A stretch of DNA of 64,000 bases from Clostridium omnivorum (GTDB lineage Bacteria > Bacillota > Clostridia > Clostridiales > Clostridiaceae): positions 2,629,501-2,693,500 of the forward strand of contig NZ_BRXR01000001.1 in assembly GCF_026012015.1 (NCBI RefSeq), given 5' to 3'. This document shows, piece after piece, positions 1-7,935 of this stretch. A program made the translations under genes and the position numbers. The notes under the pieces were generated by a model, which saw only the letters and a program-made list of their open reading frames with translations, searched no databases and had not been told where the DNA came from. Position 1 is the first letter of the stretch. Every line of letters starts with the position of its first letter.

Positions 1-722
1 TTAATGAAGATAGAGAAAATGTAATAAAAGAATTAAGAGAAAATGGTGTAATAGGGGTGCTTAATTGTGGGGCTTCTTTAGATGGCGCTAGAAGTTCATT
101 AGAGCTAGCAAGAAAATATGACTTTTTTTATGCTGCTGTTGGACTTCATCCAGAGTATGCACATATGGTAAATGAAGCTGTAATTGATGAATTAAAAAGC
201 ATGGCTAAAGATGAAAAAGTAAAAGCAATTGGAGAGATAGGGCTGGATTATTATTATGAGGAAAATCCAGAAAGAGAAATTCAAAGGCAAGCCTTTAGAA
301 AACAAATGGAACTTGCAAAGGAATTAAAACTACCCGTGATAATTCATGATAGAGATGCACATATGGATACTTTAAACATAATGAAGGAGTTTCCAGAAGT
401 CAGGGGAGTTGTTCATTGTTTTTCAGGAAGTGTAGAGTTTGCTAGGGAATGTTTAAAACTTGGTTATTACATAGGTTTTACAGGGGTATTGACTTTTAAA
501 AATGCTAGAAAACTAGTAGAGGTAGCAAAGGAAGTACCTTTAGATAGGTTTTTATTAGAAACTGACTGCCCTTATATGGCTCCAACCCCTTTTAGAGGAA
601 AGAGAAATAGATCAGATTATATAAAGTATGTGATAGAAAAAATGTCACAAGTAAAGGAAATACCTGAAGAATTAGTAAGTGAAATGAATATAAAAAATAT
701 AAAAAACTTACTTTTAATTTGA
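1..722 (+). CDS. tatD: TatD family metal-dependent hydrolase (5' truncated by window edge)
   Basis: The reading frame is open from the first base, so the true start lies outside the window; a GTG at 57 is only an internal codon. The visible protein matches the TatD/YabD DNase-like TIM-barrel family: GLHPEY near the start, GEIGLDYYY, the metal-binding IIHDRDAHMDT segment, VVHCFSG, and the C-terminal LLETDCPYMAP. Only the first 15-20 residues, with the N-terminal DTHxH metal motif, should be missing. Family members are Mg-dependent nucleases or hydrolases. Position directly before a yabE-like gene, rnmV and ksgA reproduces the common Firmicute order, so identity is firm although the in vivo substrate is not known. 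Confidence 0.93.
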   Translation, partial: NEDRENVIKELRENGVIGVLNCGASLDGARSSLELARKYDFFYAAVGLHPEYAHMVNEAVIDELKSMAKDEKVKAIGEIGLDYYYEENPEREIQRQAFRKQMELAKELKLPVIIHDRDAHMDTLNIMKEFPEVRGVVHCFSGSVEFARECLKLGYYIGFTGVLTFKNARKLVEVAKEVPLDRFLLETDCPYMAPTPFRGKRNRSDYIKYVIEKMSQVKEIPEELVSEMNIKNIKNLLLI

Positions 723-1060
723 TTAAATAAGTAAAAACTGGATATAATTTTCAAAAAAGGGTGATAATAAGTAAAAAAGCAGGCATATAATTTAAATGTA
801 CTTGAGTACAGGGCATTAGGTATCTTTTAAAATTTAAAGATTTAAATTTAAAATTGAAAATTCAATAGGTGCTGTTTTCCTTAGTAAGTGCCTTCACAGA
901 CTGTTTAATTTAATTTTATTATTCGCAATTATATTATAATTTTTTATGCAAATTTTGCATTTAGACAGTCGAATTCTAAGAGAGCAAGGCGAAATTTGAC
1001 AAAATAGGATAGATAGGCTAAAATATACAAATCGCTCTTGCCTAGAGGAGGTAGTTTTTT
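723..1060. other. 338-base leader/intergenic region before the 3D protein gene
   Basis: No convincing reading frame is present. It holds an exact inverted repeat ATGCAAA-T-TTTGCAT near 947-961, a short GTACT/AGTAC repeat near 798-809, and the promoter at 996-1024. I compared it by eye with the ydaO (c-di-AMP) riboswitch that precedes some cell-wall lytic genes and did not find its conserved core. Confidence 0.4.
996..1024 (+). promoter_or_regulatory. Sigma-A type promoter of the 3D protein gene
   Basis: TTGACA at 996-1001 and TAAAAT at 1019-1024 are separated by 17 bases, an almost ideal vegetative promoter placed about 35 bases before the start codon. The flanks contain similar GCAAGGCGAAATT and (inverted) GGCAAGAGCGATT strings, an imperfect inverted repeat around the promoter that could be an operator. 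Confidence 0.75.
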
Positions 1061-2104
1061 ATGAAGGAAAATTTGAAGAATAGCATAAGTAACTATTTTT
1101 CAAACGGTCCTAAGGTAGTAATGATTTTTATGCTAGTACTTATGAGTGCTACATTGGTGATTTCTGCCACGAGAAAGACAGTTACAGTCTCCATAGATGG
1201 GAAGGAAATTAATATAACAACCTTCAGAAGGACCTTTAAAACAGCATTGGAGGCCAACGACATAGCCGTAGGACCAAAGGACAAAACAACACCTAGTCTA
1301 GACACCAGGGTAAATAAGAAAGACAAAATATATATCAAAAGGGCAGTTAATGTTGAAGTCGCTGTGGATGGAAAAGACTTGAATATTCAAACTGCAGAAG
1401 ACAACATAGAGAAAATGCTTGATGCTGAAAGAATAGATGTAGCTGACTATGATAAGGTAGTTCCTTCAGTGAAGGAACCTATTACCGAAGGACTTAAAGT
1501 CTCTGTAACAAGAGTTGAAGCAAAAATGATCAAGGAAACTAAAACCTTGGATTATGCAACTGTTATTAAGAATGACGATAACTCTGAAAAGGGAAACACA
1601 AAGGTTCTCCAAGATGGAGAACAAGGTGAAAAGGTAGTAGCTACAAGAGTTATTTACGAAAATGGAAAAGAAATATCAAGGCAAGTAGTGAATGAAACCG
1701 TGACTAAGCAGCCAGTTCAAAAGGTTGTAGCAGTTGGAACCTTAAGTTCCTACACTCCTTCTCGTGGTAGCACGAAGATATTGTATAATAAATCAATGAG
1801 AGTAAAGGCTACAGCTTATAGCGCTGGTTATGAAGATACAGGAAAGAATCCTGGAGATCCCGGCTATGAGAGAACTGCTACAGGTACTATAGCAAAAAGA
1901 AATCCTAATGGATATAGTACAATTGCAGTTGATCCATCAGTTATTCCACTTGGTACTAAATTATACGTAGAAGGCTACGGTTATGCAATTGCTGAAGATA
2001 CAGGTGGAGCCATAAAGGGCAACATCATAGATGTATACTTTAGCGCTGGTAGCCAAGTTAATAACTGGGGAGTTAGATGGGTTAACATATATTTTGTCAG
2101 ATAG
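1061..2104 (+). CDS. yabE: YabE-like cell-wall protein: DUF348 repeats, G5 domain and 3D domain
   Basis: 347 residues, start ATG after GAGGAGG. One N-terminal membrane anchor/signal (about 19-36) is followed by two DUF348-type repeats (VTVSIDGKEINITTFRRTF and VEVAVDGKDLNIQTAEDNI), a G5-like segment (about 150-225) and a C-terminal 3D domain (about 248-347) with the three aspartates in AVDPSVIPLG, AEDTGG and IIDVYF. Proteins with this layout are exported peptidoglycan-cleaving (Rpf/MltA-fold) enzymes acting on the wall. Its place between tatD and rnmV matches yabE of Bacillus. A terminator follows. Family assignment is strong; enzymatic activity is inferred. Confidence 0.88.
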   Translation: MKENLKNSISNYFSNGPKVVMIFMLVLMSATLVISATRKTVTVSIDGKEINITTFRRTFKTALEANDIAVGPKDKTTPSLDTRVNKKDKIYIKRAVNVEVAVDGKDLNIQTAEDNIEKMLDAERIDVADYDKVVPSVKEPITEGLKVSVTRVEAKMIKETKTLDYATVIKNDDNSEKGNTKVLQDGEQGEKVVATRVIYENGKEISRQVVNETVTKQPVQKVVAVGTLSSYTPSRGSTKILYNKSMRVKATAYSAGYEDTGKNPGDPGYERTATGTIAKRNPNGYSTIAVDPSVIPLGTKLYVEGYGYAIAEDTGGAIKGNIIDVYFSAGSQVNNWGVRWVNIYFVR

Positions 2105-2114
2105 CATGGTTTAT

Positions 2115-2149
2115 AAAAATAGAGGCATAAAGCCTCTATTTTTATTTTG
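2115..2149 (+). terminator. Intrinsic terminator after yabE-like gene
   Basis: Stem AATAGAGGC/GCCTCTATT with an ATAAA loop, followed by a T-rich tract. Confidence 0.85.
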
Positions 2150-2207
2150 TAAATAAGGATTATGTTATAGAAAAAGCAATATTTATGTAAAAAAATTTGA
2201 ATATTGC

Positions 2208-2237
2208 TTGACAGTATACAAAATATAAATGTATGTT
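2208..2237 (+). promoter_or_regulatory. Promoter of rnmV-ksgA
   Basis: TTGACA at 2208-2213 and TATGTT at 2232-2237 with an 18-base spacer, about 30 bases before the rnmV start. It follows the yabE terminator, so rnmV-ksgA is probably its own unit. Confidence 0.6.
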
Positions 2238-2268
2238 ATATAAAGATATATTTATTGGTGGTGTAAAA

Positions 2269-2826
2269 ATGATTAAAGAAGTTATTGTAGTTGAAGGAAG
2301 AGACGATGTTACAGCTGTAAAAAGAGCAGTAGATGCAGAAGTTATTGCAGTTGGCGGATTTGGCATAAATAAGAGAGTCATAGATAGAATAAAAGAAGCT
2401 CAAAAGAGACAAGGAGTTATTGTGCTTACTGATCCAGATTTTGCTGGGGACAAAATAAGAAAAATAATATCTAAACGAGTTCCAGATGCAAAACATGCAT
2501 ATATATCACAAAAGGATGGTACAAAAGAAGGAGATATAGGAGTGGAAAATGCTTCTCCTGAAACTATTTTAAGGGCATTAGAAAATGCAAAGGTTGAAGT
2601 TAAAGAAAAGAGAGACGAATTTGATATTCAGGATATGATATTCTTTAAGCTTACAGGGGATACTAATTCAAAGGAAAGAAGAGATGCCTTAGGTAAGGAA
2701 CTAGGCATTGGGTACTGCAATTCATCACAATTTATAGGAAGATTAAATAACTATGGCATAGGTAGAGAAGAGTTCATTGAAGCTCTCAAAAGAATAGATG
2801 CTGAAATAGAGAAGAGGAATGGGTAG
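2269..2826 (+). CDS. rnmV: Ribonuclease M5 (5S rRNA maturase, Toprim)
   Basis: 185 residues when started at ATG 2269, which has GGTGGTG just upstream and gives the family N-terminus [13 protein letters not shown]; an upstream ATG at 2233 lacks a good site. The Toprim fold is visible: catalytic Glu in VVEGRDD, then the DPDFAGD acidic motif (around 60-66). RNase M5 trims both ends of 5S rRNA precursors in low-GC Gram-positives, helped by ribosomal protein L18. The stop codon overlaps the ksgA start by 8 bases, implying coupled translation, as in the classic rnmV-ksgA pair. Confidence 0.93.
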   Translation: MIKEVIVVEGRDDVTAVKRAVDAEVIAVGGFGINKRVIDRIKEAQKRQGVIVLTDPDFAGDKIRKIISKRVPDAKHAYISQKDGTKEGDIGVENASPETILRALENAKVEVKEKRDEFDIQDMIFFKLTGDTNSKERRDALGKELGIGYCNSSQFIGRLNNYGIGREEFIEALKRIDAEIEKRNG

Positions 2827-3667
2827 TATGGAAGGTTTTTCAACAAAGGATATAGTAAAAAAATATGGTTTCAAATTTACCAAGAGTTTAGGTCAGAATT
2901 TTTTAATAGATGATACAGTTCTTATGGATATTGTTGAAGGAGCTAAGGTAAACAAAGAGGACTTAGTTATTGAAATAGGTCCGGGAGTTGGTACTTTAAC
3001 AAGGGAGTTATTAAAAAAAGCAAAGAGAGTAGTTTCTATTGAACTTGATTCTGATTTAATTCCTATTTTAGAGGAAGAGTTGAAGGAGTTTGATAATTTT
3101 CAGCTTATTCATAAAGATGCTTTAAAAGTAGATTTTAATGAAATTATAGGAGAAGAAAAGTCAGTAAAAGTAGTTGCAAACTTGCCTTACTATGTAACTA
3201 CACCTATAATAGCTAAGCTTCTTACAGGAAATTATAAATTTGATTCTCTTACAATAATGATACAAAAGGAAGTGGCAGAGAGAATTGCTGCAGCTCCAGA
3301 CACAAAGGAATATGGTGCATTATCTATTTTAGTTCAATATTATTGTGATACTGAAATAATAAGAAAGGTTTCACCTTCTAGCTTTATTCCACAGCCAAAG
3401 GTAGAATCAATAGTTATAAAACTACGCAGACTTTTAGAGCCAAGAGTTAAGGTTCAGGATGAAAAACTTTATTTTACAATATCAAGAGATGCTTTTAATA
3501 TGAGAAGAAAAACTCTATGGAATGCATTAAAGCCTTTGAAGCTTGAAAAAGAAAAGCTAGAACAAGGATTTGCTGATGCAGGAATTGATCCAAAAAGAAG
3601 AGGAGAAACATTATCACTACAGGAATTTGCTAATTTAACAAACAGTATACACAAGCTAATGGAGTAA
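2819..3667 (+). CDS. rsmA: 16S rRNA (A1518/A1519) dimethyltransferase
   Basis: 282 residues. SAM-binding motif I is [12 protein letters not shown] (about 49-60), motif IV is [10 protein letters not shown], and the N-terminal [10 protein letters not shown] is diagnostic of KsgA/RsmA. The enzyme dimethylates two adjacent adenines of the helix 45 loop during late 30S assembly; loss usually gives kasugamycin resistance. ATG 2819 lies inside rnmV; ATG 2828, three codons later, is an equally possible start. Confidence 0.95.
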   Translation: MGSMEGFSTKDIVKKYGFKFTKSLGQNFLIDDTVLMDIVEGAKVNKEDLVIEIGPGVGTLTRELLKKAKRVVSIELDSDLIPILEEELKEFDNFQLIHKDALKVDFNEIIGEEKSVKVVANLPYYVTTPIIAKLLTGNYKFDSLTIMIQKEVAERIAAAPDTKEYGALSILVQYYCDTEIIRKVSPSSFIPQPKVESIVIKLRRLLEPRVKVQDEKLYFTISRDAFNMRRKTLWNALKPLKLEKEKLEQGFADAGIDPKRRGETLSLQEFANLTNSIHKLME

Positions 3668-3673
3668 AAGATA

Positions 3674-3702
3674 AGAAGGCAATATTTTGCCTTCTTTTTA
3701 TT
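3674..3702 (+). terminator. Intrinsic terminator after ksgA
   Basis: AGAAGGCAA/TTGCCTTCT stem followed by a T tract. Confidence 0.85.
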
Positions 3703-3744
3703 TGAATTTTTTTGAAGGTTTAAGTATTAGTTTGTTAATGTTGT

Positions 3745-3777
3745 TCACTTTTTAAAGTGTCCCTCATATACTATAAT
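3745..3777 (+). promoter_or_regulatory. Promoter region with an inverted repeat, upstream of the 3805 gene
   Basis: TTCACT (3745-3750) and TATACT (3767-3772, 16-base spacer), or TATAAT at 3772-3777, are candidate elements. An exact CACTTT-TT-AAAGTG inverted repeat (3746-3759) overlaps the -35 and could bind a regulator. Assignment is tentative. Confidence 0.4.
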
Positions 3778-3804
3778 GAATAAATTTTATGGAGGGACAA
3801 GAAG

Positions 3805-5079
3805 TTGACACAAAAAAAGAGTTACAGTAGATATTTTATAATATTACAAGAAGACGAAAAAGGCTATGCTTTGGCTTCTGACAAATTACCTTCTGGATAC
3901 GCTAAGTTGGAAATAAAAAATGATAAATGTAAAATATCCTATTATGTGCAAAATCTAAAGAAGGAAGCAACGCCCTATTATATGATTCTTGTTTGCAGCA
4001 AGAAGGATGAAAAGAGAGTTATAAAAATAGGAGAGCTGAACATAGACGATCATGGAAGGGCAGAGGTATGCTATGAATATCCATCAGATAATATAGTTAA
4101 CAGCAAAATATCAGTTGATAAAGTAACTGGTGCCGCAATAGTTAAGATGTTTAATTCCAATATAGTATCTGTTATGAGTGGATTTGCTACAACAGAAATA
4201 CCTGAATGGAAAACATATCCTATGATAGAAGATGAAGCAAAGGCTAATGAGATGAAGGAACAACAGCAGGAAGCTCCGATTGAAGAGAAGGTTGATGAAA
4301 AACCTGAAGAAAGTAATGGAAGTATATTTGATGAATATGAAAAAGGAATTGAACAGGTAAAGGAATCAGAAGAAGTACCACAAGAAAACACTGAAATAAT
4401 GGGTACAGAAAAAGTGGAACAGGGAAATAATGAAGCTCCTATGGAAGAGAGCAGCCAGGAAAATGAAAATATAGATACTGTTCCAGAGAGCAATGTGGAA
4501 GAAGAAGTAGATGGAAATATGCAAGAGGATGAAGCAAGACATAAAAAGAATAAACATAAGGAACACTGCGAAATTGAAATAGAAGAAGTTAAGATGGAAT
4601 GTGGCAAAAAGGAACATGATAAAAAAGAACATGAGTGTAAGGAATATCCAAAAGGAAAAGTAGGAGATTTCTTTAAAAACTTGGCGGAGAATTTAGAAGA
4701 GATGGAGGATATTTGTACTGAAATAAAGAGATGCAGATGGTACAAGGTTCCAGTATGTGATTTAGAAGACATGTCACATATAAATGATTATAATAAGTAT
4801 GCAGTAGTTTATTATCCAATGACTAGCTATTATCAATATATAAAGAGACATGATCATTATATGCTTGGATACAAATGCGATAAAGAAGGAAAGATGAAAT
4901 ATTTAGTATATGCTATACCAGGCACTAAACATATAATGGATCAGCCTTATGGAGGAAAGTCTGGGTTTGTAACCTGGGTTCCACAAGTAGAAGGAGACGA
5001 AGAGGAAGATAGCTTTGGATATTGGCTGATGTTCTATGACTTCAGAAACTCAACAATAGTGATACCAGTTAAAAAGTAA
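3805..5079 (+). CDS. Unrecognised acidic cytoplasmic protein with two conserved-looking ends
   Basis: 424 residues, TTG start chosen because GGAGGG lies 8 bases upstream. No signal peptide or membrane segment. Residues 8-125 form a compact mixed domain (SRYFIILQEDEKGYALA... through the PSDNIV region). Residues about 145-245 are a low-complexity Glu/Gln-rich linker. Next comes a Lys/His/Cys/Glu stretch (about 246-280, several HKKNKHKEH and KKEHDKKEHECKE-like units) that could bind metal. The C-terminal 120 residues are Tyr/Trp-rich (YAVVYYPMTSYYQYIKRHDHYMLGYKC, then GYWLMFYDFRNS). The two domains joined by an acidic tether suggest a scaffold or spore-associated protein, but I do not recognise the family and assign no function. 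Confidence 0.75.
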   Translation: MTQKKSYSRYFIILQEDEKGYALASDKLPSGYAKLEIKNDKCKISYYVQNLKKEATPYYMILVCSKKDEKRVIKIGELNIDDHGRAEVCYEYPSDNIVNSKISVDKVTGAAIVKMFNSNIVSVMSGFATTEIPEWKTYPMIEDEAKANEMKEQQQEAPIEEKVDEKPEESNGSIFDEYEKGIEQVKESEEVPQENTEIMGTEKVEQGNNEAPMEESSQENENIDTVPESNVEEEVDGNMQEDEARHKKNKHKEHCEIEIEEVKMECGKKEHDKKEHECKEYPKGKVGDFFKNLAENLEEMEDICTEIKRCRWYKVPVCDLEDMSHINDYNKYAVVYYPMTSYYQYIKRHDHYMLGYKCDKEGKMKYLVYAIPGTKHIMDQPYGGKSGFVTWVPQVEGDEEEDSFGYWLMFYDFRNSTIVIPVKK

Positions 5080-5146
5080 ATATAGTGTATATTGTGATAC
5101 AGCATGCAAATATTACATTGTATTATTTATGAAATGATATGTTTAT

Positions 5147-5184
5147 GCTAAAATTCATAGCACTTAGCTGCTATGAATTTTAGC
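5147..5184. repeat. Perfect 16-bp inverted repeat (long hairpin, no T tract)
   Basis: GCTAAAATTCATAGCA (5147-5162) is exactly complementary to 5169-5184, leaving a 6-base loop. There is no T tract on either side, so it is not a textbook terminator, though it could stop transcription in both directions. It lies in the 253-base gap after the unrecognised acidic protein gene. Confidence 0.65.
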
Positions 5185-5332
5185 TGAAAATTTGTAATTG
5201 TGCATGCTTTTTTTATTTGTTATGATATGTTGTAGTGTAAAAATAGCTATTAGCACTAACTTTTATTTTACATTCATAAAAAAAGAGACTAACTCATATA
5301 TTTTTAACAACAGAAATATATGGAGGAATACT

Positions 5333-5920
5333 ATGAAAGTTATTGTTATAAACAGAAAAAGACTAGGTGTAACAATTGTTATTATTGGACTTATGTTTGT
5401 ATTATTTGGATTGGAAAAAAAGTTTGATGGAAGACTAAAATATGTTGCCTTAATGCAGAATAACATAAATTCACTGAAGGCTTATGAAGGGCTTAATAGA
5501 ACTTTTAGCTATAAATTACCTTCACAGTGGACAACCAAAGAAGAAAAGTATGAAGGGAACGAGGTAATTTATCATAATAGTTTTTTATCAGAAGATGCTA
5601 TAACCCATGGGATAGTTCAGGTTTGGAATATTAAAGAAGACTTAAAGACTTTTCTTGATAAAAGTAAGATGCTAAATGAGCAATATTCATCTGCTAAAAA
5701 TTATAATATTAATCCAATTACAATAAATAAGCATGAAGGCTATTTAGTAACTTATACAACTAAGACTGAAAGTGGAAATGTTTATAAGGCTTATGAGTAT
5801 TTTATAGAGAACAAGAACAAATTTATAAGATTTTCTTTTTTTGTAAGAGAAGAAAATTTTAAAGAAAATATGCCTACAATCTTTAAAACTATTGTAGAAA
5901 CCTTTAATTTGAAGGAATGA
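5333..5920 (+). CDS. Small membrane-anchored protein of unknown function
   Basis: 195 residues from ATG 5333, which follows TGGAGGA; the longer frame reaching back to 5198 has no ribosome site and a spurious hydrophobic extension. One N-terminal transmembrane segment (about 12-28, GVTIVIIGLMFVLFGL) leaves about 160 residues outside the membrane. The outer part (FSYKLPSQWTTKEEKYEG... IVQVWNIKEDL... YKAYEYFIENKNKFIRFSFFV... IFKTIVETF) has the rhythm of PsbP/DUF1795-like beta folds, in which an amphipathic strand set ends in a TIVETF-type helix. That likeness is by eye only. Confidence 0.7.
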   Translation: MKVIVINRKRLGVTIVIIGLMFVLFGLEKKFDGRLKYVALMQNNINSLKAYEGLNRTFSYKLPSQWTTKEEKYEGNEVIYHNSFLSEDAITHGIVQVWNIKEDLKTFLDKSKMLNEQYSSAKNYNINPITINKHEGYLVTYTTKTESGNVYKAYEYFIENKNKFIRFSFFVREENFKENMPTIFKTIVETFNLKE

Positions 5921-5974
5921 TAAATTGTTTGCTTTGTACTTTTTAAAGTATTATAATTTATTTACAAGCTATAA

Positions 5975-6003
5975 AAGAGAAGTTTAATGCTTCTCTTATT
6001 TAA
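5975..6003 (+). terminator. Intrinsic terminator before lgt
   Basis: AAGAGAAG/CTTCTCTT stem with TTTAATG loop followed by TATTTAATTTT. Confidence 0.75.
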
Positions 6004-6057
6004 TTTTGATGTAGGGGCATGGATTTATTTTTTAGGAATGATGAGGGGGAATTACAC

Positions 6058-6834
6058 TTGAAACCTATATTATTTAAATTTTTTGGTATCAATATCTATG
6101 GTTATGGAACTATGATTGCTATTGGAATATTAGCAGCTATCTTACTTATAAACTATAGAGCCGAAAAGCAGGGGTATGATGAAGATAGTATATTGAATAT
6201 GGCTATAATTGCAATTATAGGTGGAGTTATAGGTGGAAAACTGTTATATATAATTACAGATATAAAGAATATAATTGCAGACCCATCATTATTAAAAGAT
6301 TTTGGTTCAGGTTTTGTAATATATGGCTCAATTATAGGTGGAGTTATAGGTGTGTATATATATTCCCGAAGAAAAAAGTGGAGGCTTTTGAAAATCTTTG
6401 ACCTTGTTATACCTAGTGTTGCTTTAGCTCAGGGTTTTGGAAGAATAGGATGCTTTTTAGCCGGCTGCTGCTATGGAAGAGCAACTACTTCTCCTTTTGG
6501 TGTAAAATTTAGAGAGGGTTCTCTAGCACCTGCAGATGCATGCTTACTTCCAACTCAAATATATTCCTCTATCTTTGATTTTGCACTGGCAGCTTTTTTA
6601 CTTTGGTATAGTAAAAAGGAAAAAAGTGAAGGAAGAGTTTTTTCCATGTATTTAATACTGTACAGCATAGGTAGATTTGCGGTAGAATTTTTAAGGGATG
6701 ATCCAAGGGGAAGTGTAGGACCTCTTTCAACTTCACAATTTATAAGCATATTTACATTTATTTTGGGTATTGTCATTTTTAATATTCACAGGTTAAAGGA
6801 AGGACATACTAAAAAAGAAGCTATGAAAGACTAG
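6058..6834 (+). CDS. lgt: Prolipoprotein diacylglyceryl transferase
   Basis: Lgt moves the diacylglyceryl group of phosphatidylglycerol to the lipobox cysteine of prelipoproteins. I place the start at TTG 6058, preceded by GAGGGGG at 7-8 bases, because it yields MKPILFKFFGINIYGYG, the usual Lgt N-terminus, and 258 residues. An ATG at 6019 would add 13 polar residues. Several membrane helices are evident; the Lgt signature region is GRIGCFLAGCCYGRAT, followed by QIYSSIFDF and the late RFAVEFLRDDPRG. The next gene encodes a lipoprotein, a natural substrate. Confidence 0.92.
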   Translation: MKPILFKFFGINIYGYGTMIAIGILAAILLINYRAEKQGYDEDSILNMAIIAIIGGVIGGKLLYIITDIKNIIADPSLLKDFGSGFVIYGSIIGGVIGVYIYSRRKKWRLLKIFDLVIPSVALAQGFGRIGCFLAGCCYGRATTSPFGVKFREGSLAPADACLLPTQIYSSIFDFALAAFLLWYSKKEKSEGRVFSMYLILYSIGRFAVEFLRDDPRGSVGPLSTSQFISIFTFILGIVIFNIHRLKEGHTKKEAMKD

Positions 6835-6862
6835 ATGACTCGAAGGATTGGAGGAGTGCGTT

Positions 6863-7717
6863 TTGACACATAAGAAGAAGTTATTTTTCTTAAGCTTTTT
6901 GCTTTTGATTGGAGTTATATTTTCTGGCTGCGCTAAAATAGATCAGGCAAAAGTAAAGCTTGGACTTAAAAATAACGATTTTGAATATATAAAGCAGGGT
7001 AAAATTCAAAAAATTGTTATTCAGAATACAAGAGACCCCGGTTTCAGATTTGTAGTATCTGATAAAAAGGCTATAAGTGATTTATATGATATTTTATCAG
7101 GGGCTAAGGAGGTAAAAGCTAAAACTTCACTAGAGCCTGATTATGTCTTTGAAATGCAGGAAGGTCCTAATAAGGTATATAAATTCAACTATGTAACAGG
7201 ACTTGGTAAGTCTGACGGAGGAAATTTTTATAGTGATGGCAAAATATATCAGGTTTCAAAGCAATTGGACAGTGATATTATAAGCAGCTTATGGACTATA
7301 AGAAAACCAAAAGAATTTCAGAAGATATACTATGGAATGATACTTGATGAAGTGGAGAAGTACTCAAAGGGGGATGGCAAAGGCAAATCTATAGGAATAA
7401 ACATTTATGATGATACGGATGTTGCAAAATTTGTTTTTTCCCAGGACTTGGAGAATTTAAAATATGACCTTAAAGATAAGGCTCCTAATGCTGAAATTAA
7501 ACAGGTGATTAAAGACAAGAACACTAAAGAAAAAGAATATGATATAGATATGAATATAAAGACCCAAGGATATAAGACATTTTTATATAAAGCTGAAATT
7601 ACCTTTTACAATAGGAAGGATAAGACAGAAAAGAAGCATTATATAAAAGTATCTGATGATGAGAAGATTGGTAACTGGCAAACTCAGGTGTTTGATAAAA
7701 AGCCAGATGGATTCTAA
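6863..7717 (+). CDS. Lipoprotein of unknown function
   Basis: 284 residues from TTG 6863, chosen because GGAGGAG lies at 6850-6856; an in-frame TTG at 6848 overlaps that site. The signal peptide ends in a lipobox with the acylated cysteine at residue 23 (GVIFSGC). The mature part is Lys/Asp-rich, with no motif I recognise (KIVIQNTRDPGFRFVVSDKKAI... SLWTIRKPKEF... NWQTQVFDKKPDGF). It starts 28 bases after lgt and is probably cotranscribed with it. Surface-anchored location is well supported; function is not. Confidence 0.82.
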   Translation: MTHKKKLFFLSFLLLIGVIFSGCAKIDQAKVKLGLKNNDFEYIKQGKIQKIVIQNTRDPGFRFVVSDKKAISDLYDILSGAKEVKAKTSLEPDYVFEMQEGPNKVYKFNYVTGLGKSDGGNFYSDGKIYQVSKQLDSDIISSLWTIRKPKEFQKIYYGMILDEVEKYSKGDGKGKSIGINIYDDTDVAKFVFSQDLENLKYDLKDKAPNAEIKQVIKDKNTKEKEYDIDMNIKTQGYKTFLYKAEITFYNRKDKTEKKHYIKVSDDEKIGNWQTQVFDKKPDGF

Positions 7718-7730
7718 AATTTAATAAGGA

Positions 7731-7772
7731 AAATTAATTGCCTTAGGTACAACCTAGGGCTTTTAATTATAT
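7731..7772 (+). terminator. Intrinsic terminator after lipoprotein gene
   Basis: Nested arms AATTAA..TTAATT around CCTTAGGT/ACCTAGGG, followed by a T-rich segment. Confidence 0.7.
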
Positions 7773-7935
7773 TTATTATTTAGTGGTTTATAACCTAGTA
7801 AAAAGGTAAATAATTGTAGGTAGTTAAGTAAATCTTAAAAATATATTAATTAATCATTAAGTTGTAGCAAAGCAATTTGCATATCTGTATAATTGAAATT
7901 ATTACGGACTTAGGAGTATAACGGGAGGGTTATAT

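Noticed and set aside
723-1060. ydaO-type c-di-AMP riboswitch before the 3D protein gene
   Set aside because: The conserved aptamer blocks of that class could not be found in the leader.
4071-4772. 233-codon open frame on the minus strand inside the acidic protein gene
   Set aside because: It mirrors the Glu-rich plus-strand coding region (Ser/Phe-rich product), has no ribosome site and no family features.
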